A stretch of 16,404 nucleotides of DNA from the NCBI GenBank assembly GCA_002309765.1, contig DBXY01000020.1:1-16404 (forward strand), in the 5' to 3' direction. How positions within the stretch are numbered: the first letter of the stretch is position 1; every line of letters begins with the position of its first letter. The DNA comes from Verrucomicrobia bacterium UBA1200 (GTDB lineage: Bacteria > Verrucomicrobiota > Kiritimatiellia > RFP12 > UBA1067). The notes under the pieces were generated by a model. It searched no databases. It saw nothing but the letters and a program-made list of their open reading frames with translations, and was not told where the DNA came from. A program made the translations under genes and the position numbers. Positions 13,526-16,404 of this stretch are shown here, piece after piece.

Positions 13526-14635
13526 ATGGAATTGTCATTGCTCGTTAACCAGTTTGATATCGAAGGGCGTCTGGTGACTATCGTCCCGACCGGCAACGGT
13601 AACGTGAACGACACTTATCTTGCGGTTTACCGCAACACCTACGACGAACATCAGGTAATTATGCAGCGGATTAACCGCAATGTGTTCCCGCAGCCGGAGG
13701 CGATTATGGGCAACCTTCACAAGTTGGCCGCCCATTCGCACCCGAAACTGGAGCGCGAGGCTGATCACGCCGACCGGATTTGGCAAATGCCGCAGATTAT
13801 TCGCTCCCGCACCGGCGGGGATTACGTGTTGGACGAGCATAACGACGTGTGGCGCGTAATCACCAAGATTCCATCCGCCACCGCCTATGACGAGGCCCAA
13901 GGTACAGAACACGCCATGGAGTGCGGCGCGGTGTTGGGGCATTTCCATTGGACGGTTGCCGATTTGCCGCCGGAAACAATGGTGGATCCGTTGCCGGGGT
14001 TCCACATCACCCCGCGCTATTTGGCCAAATACGATGAGATTCTGGACCGTAACCCGTTGGCCAAGGAACGGCTCGCGGCGTCAATGGAAGCCCGCCGTCT
14101 CGCCAAGTTCATCGATGATCGCCGGGGTTTTGCCGCCACCCTCCAAAACGCCTTGAAAAAAGGCGAGCTGGCGTTGCGCATGATGCACGGCGACCCCAAG
14201 GTCAACAATATCATGATCGACGATTTCACCGGCAAGGGTACCGCGATGATCGATCTTGACACGGTAAGCCCCGGTCTGATCCATTATGATTTCGGCGACG
14301 CGCTCCGCTCCATCTGCAACCATGTCGGCGAGGAGGAGCAGAATCTCAGCAAGGTGATTTTCGACCTTGACCTTTGCGAGTCGTTCTGCAAGGGTTATGT
14401 TTCCCAAGCCAAGGATTTCATGACCGACGCTGATCGGTATTACCTGTACGATTCCATCCGCCTGATAACCTTCGAGCTGGGGCTTCGCTTCTTCCAGGAT
14501 TATCTGGCCGGGAACGTTTATTTCAAAACCCATTATCCGGAGCAGAACCTTAACCGGGCTCGGGTTCAATTCCGGCTTTGCGAGTCGATCGAGTCCAAGG
14601 AGCGGATGATCCGCGAACTGCTTTCCAGGCTTTAA
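13526..14635 (+). CDS. Phosphotransferase resembling N-acetylhexosamine 1-kinase (APH fold)
   Basis: A 369-residue cytoplasmic kinase of the aminoglycoside-phosphotransferase/choline-kinase fold. The ATP loop region has IVPTGNGNVNDTYLA, with VIMQRIN supplying the likely ATP-binding strand. The catalytic loop is H221-G222-D223-P-K-V-N-N, and IDLDT (242-246) holds the metal-binding Asp, followed by PGLIHYDFGDALR. The last three features are those of NahK, which phosphorylates GlcNAc or GalNAc at C1. Antibiotic resistance is much less likely given this subgroup. CAGGAG precedes the ATG by seven bases. Sitting with a mannosidase and a sugar isomerase, it probably acts on a sugar released from glycans. 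The exact substrate is not visible. Confidence 0.82.
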   Translation: MELSLLVNQFDIEGRLVTIVPTGNGNVNDTYLAVYRNTYDEHQVIMQRINRNVFPQPEAIMGNLHKLAAHSHPKLEREADHADRIWQMPQIIRSRTGGDYVLDEHNDVWRVITKIPSATAYDEAQGTEHAMECGAVLGHFHWTVADLPPETMVDPLPGFHITPRYLAKYDEILDRNPLAKERLAASMEARRLAKFIDDRRGFAATLQNALKKGELALRMMHGDPKVNNIMIDDFTGKGTAMIDLDTVSPGLIHYDFGDALRSICNHVGEEEQNLSKVIFDLDLCESFCKGYVSQAKDFMTDADRYYLYDSIRLITFELGLRFFQDYLAGNVYFKTHYPEQNLNRARVQFRLCESIESKERMIRELLSRL

Positions 14636-14650
14636 AACAGGAGGGATAAC

Positions 14651-15652
14651 ATGAATAATCGCCTTAATCGCCGTCAATTTCTTGGTACCGCCGCCTTTGC
14701 GGCCGCCGGGGCCGCAGTCCGCGGGTTTTCCCAGGTTCCCGCCAAAGAAGCCGCCGCGCCGGTTTATTCCACCAAGCTTTTCAAAGCGATGATCGCCGGT
14801 GTGGCCGACGATGCCACCTGCGCCAAGATCGCCGCCGCCGGATTCCAAGGGGTGGAACTCACCAATAAAACAATCACGGTGCAGCAGGCCGCCGCCAACC
14901 GGTTGATCGCGGAGAAGCATGGGGTGCGTATCCATTCCTATATGGCGGGGTGGGCGGAGTTTAACCATTCCGACGCCGCCAAACGGCGGGAGTCGATTAA
15001 TTCGGTTCGCCAGATGCTGCGGTTGGCGTCCGCCTCCGGTGCCTCGACCATTTTGCTGGTGCCTTGCGCGGTGCGCGGCATCAAGATTCCGAAACCGAGC
15101 GAGTTCAAAATCGATTTCGACCCCGGAACGCTGATGGTTTCGAGGGTGGTGGACGGAGATAACGCCCCGTTTGCCGACTACATTAAGGCCCAGAATGACG
15201 CGACGAGGTTGTCGATCGAGGCGGTGAACGAGCTTATCCCGGCCGCCGCCGAGGAAGGGGTAACCATCTGCTTGGAGAATGTTTGGAACAACCTGTGGGT
15301 GTTGCCGGAATTCGCCTCCGCGCTGGTCCGCTCTTTCAACAGCGTTTGGGTGAAGGCGTATCTCGACCTTGGGAACCATGTGCGTTACGCCCCGACCGAG
15401 CAGTGGCTGGAGGCGCTTCAGGGCATCACCGCCAAACTGCACATCAAGGATTTCCTGCTTGACCGCGCTAAGAACAACGACGGTTCATTTGTCCCGATTG
15501 GAAAAGGCAGCATCAATTGGCGTTCGGTGCGCGACACGATCGAGAAGGTCCGCTACAACGGTTGGGTTTCGGTGGAGAGCACCGGATACACTGATGCGCA
15601 ACATGCCGAAATCTGCGAACGCTTTTTCGCGGGCCGTCCGGTGATCGATTAA
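14651..15652 (+). CDS. Tat-exported sugar phosphate isomerase/epimerase-like TIM-barrel protein
   Basis: A 333-residue protein of the xylose-isomerase-like TIM-barrel family (AP endonuclease family 2 fold). It has a twin-arginine signal, NRRQFLGTAAFAAAGAA. The expected metal ligands are E209 (CLENVWNN), D239 (YLDLGNHVRY), H264 (LHIKD) and E309 (SVESTG), in the family's usual E-D-H-E order, so an active metal site is likely. AGGAGG lies just before the ATG. Related exported isomerase-like proteins in PVC bacteria and Bacteroidota are often found with Gfo/Idh and DUF1080 proteins and act on keto-sugars; that role is inferred here. The substrate is unknown. Confidence 0.87.
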   Translation: MNNRLNRRQFLGTAAFAAAGAAVRGFSQVPAKEAAAPVYSTKLFKAMIAGVADDATCAKIAAAGFQGVELTNKTITVQQAAANRLIAEKHGVRIHSYMAGWAEFNHSDAAKRRESINSVRQMLRLASASGASTILLVPCAVRGIKIPKPSEFKIDFDPGTLMVSRVVDGDNAPFADYIKAQNDATRLSIEAVNELIPAAAEEGVTICLENVWNNLWVLPEFASALVRSFNSVWVKAYLDLGNHVRYAPTEQWLEALQGITAKLHIKDFLLDRAKNNDGSFVPIGKGSINWRSVRDTIEKVRYNGWVSVESTGYTDAQHAEICERFFAGRPVID

Positions 15653-15671
15653 TCTTTTCCACATAATAGCC

Positions 15672-16404
15672 ATGAATGCGATTGTTCTGCTGTTGTCATG
15701 CACCGCTTGTTTTCTGCTGGCATATTTCGTATATTCAAGGTTGGTCGCCAAATGGCTTGGGGTGGATGAAAAACGGGAAACACCCGCCCACACCTGCCGG
15801 GATGGCATCGATTACGTTCCGGCGCATCCCGCCGTTTTGTTCGGCCATCATTTCGCCAGCATCGCCGGAGCCGGCCCGATTGTTGGGCCGATTCTCGCCG
15901 CCGAGTTTGGCTGGGCCGCCGTGGTGCTGTGGGTGGTGCTGGGGTGTATTTTCGTCGGTGCCATGCATGACATGGTGACCCTGTTTCTCTCGGTACGCCA
16001 TCGTGGCAGCAGCATCGCGTCGGTAATCGCCCAGGTGCTGGGCACACCAGGAAAAATCCTCTTCCTGCTTTTCTGTTGGAGTACGCTGGTGTTGGTATGC
16101 TCCGAGTTCACCCGGTTGGTAGCCGCCACGTTTACCGCCAATCCGGCGGTGGCTACCGCCTCGCTGCTGTTCATCGCCGAGGCGGTGGTGTTCGGGATTT
16201 GCACCAACCGTTTCAAAATGCCGATCGGCTGGGCGAGCGCGGTTTTTGTGCCGATCATGTTTTGTTGCGTTTGGGTCGGTGTCCGGTTCCCGCTCGACCT
16301 TCAGACGCTGTTCGGGTTTAGCGCTTCCACCGCGCAGACCGTTTGGGTGGTGGTGTTGCTTGCCTACTGTTTCTTGGCGTCTACCCTGCCGGTATGGCTG
16401 TTGC
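15672..16404 (+). CDS. CstA-family (carbon starvation) transporter, N-terminal part
   Basis: The frame runs from ATG 15672 through the right edge, giving the first 244 residues. The sequence matches the CstA family: TPAHTCRDGIDYVPAHPAVL, then FGHHFASIAGAGPIVGP and ILAAEFGW, then VGAMHDMVTLFLSVRHRGSS, with a series of hydrophobic membrane segments up to STLPVWLL. CstA and relatives import pyruvate or peptides. It begins 19 bases after the isomerase stop, but no Shine-Dalgarno sequence is visible before the ATG. No other in-frame ATG, GTG or TTG occurs between an in-frame stop (15642-15644) and this ATG, so the start is fairly firm. The substrate cannot be told from this part. Confidence 0.92.
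   Translation, partial: MNAIVLLLSCTACFLLAYFVYSRLVAKWLGVDEKRETPAHTCRDGIDYVPAHPAVLFGHHFASIAGAGPIVGPILAAEFGWAAVVLWVVLGCIFVGAMHDMVTLFLSVRHRGSSIASVIAQVLGTPGKILFLLFCWSTLVLVCSEFTRLVAATFTANPAVATASLLFIAEAVVFGICTNRFKMPIGWASAVFVPIMFCCVWVGVRFPLDLQTLFGFSASTAQTVWVVVLLAYCFLASTLPVWLL

Noticed and set aside
13526..14635. Antibiotic (aminoglycoside) resistance kinase
   Set aside because: The fold is shared, but the HGDPKVNN, IDLDT and PGLIHYDFGD arrangement and the sugar-gene neighbours fit the N-acetylhexosamine kinase group better.
14081..15442. A 453-codon minus-strand frame across the kinase and isomerase genes
   Set aside because: It lies antisense to two clear genes with catalytic motifs and ribosome sites, and its translation has no recognisable domain.

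Overview
The window looks like a piece of a chromosome from a PVC-superphylum bacterium (Lentisphaerota, Kiritimatiellota or Verrucomicrobiota). This is inferred from the gene mix: a DUF1080 domain, Tat-exported Gfo/Idh/MocA and sugar-isomerase proteins, ThuA and PmoA-like domains, a GH92 mannosidase, and intergenic repeats built from AATCCTGT-type and CTTTGCGCC-type short units. I cannot name a species. Genes are mostly GC-rich, tightly packed, and have readable Shine-Dalgarno sites.

Left part (1-4521). A DUF1080 (3-keto-disaccharide hydrolase family) gene enters from the left edge and is followed by a small DtxR/MntR-type metal regulator. These converge on a minus-strand operon that reads Gfo/Idh/MocA oxidoreductase, then a ThuA-PmoA fusion protein, then a calcineurin-like phosphoesterase. 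The first two of these overlap by one base (TAATG). DUF1080, Gfo/Idh and ThuA proteins all belong to families linked to 3-keto-sugar metabolism, so this is probably a glycan or glycoside breakdown region.

Middle part (4522-9683). This is the most unusual section. Three tandem, translationally coupled paralogous genes (5221-9097) encode exported proteins of an unrecognised family: a lipoprotein followed by two secreted proteins. Each has an N-terminal carboxypeptidase-regulatory-like beta domain, a conserved core ending in a NPYG-x-REL motif, and a variable, charged, helical C-terminus. The cassette is bracketed by two direct copies of a complex 345-371 base repeat (4711-5081 and 9151-9495). 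A fourth start codon with a good ribosome site overlaps the stop of the third paralog, but its frame runs into the right-hand repeat and ends after 34 codons, so a fourth gene may have been cut off. Between the left repeat and the minus-strand operon lies a hairpin plus T-tract with a competing upstream hairpin (attenuator-like), then a promoter and a palindromic operator candidate.

Right part (9684-16404). A co-directional run of six genes: GH92 alpha-mannosidase lipoprotein, phosphatidylserine decarboxylase, CDP-diacylglycerol-serine phosphatidyltransferase, an N-acetylhexosamine-kinase-like phosphotransferase, a Tat-exported TIM-barrel sugar isomerase/epimerase, and a CstA-family transporter cut by the right edge. 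The two lipid genes together make phosphatidylethanolamine. The others suit release and use of host or plant glycan sugars. No tRNA, rRNA, CRISPR array or transposase was seen.
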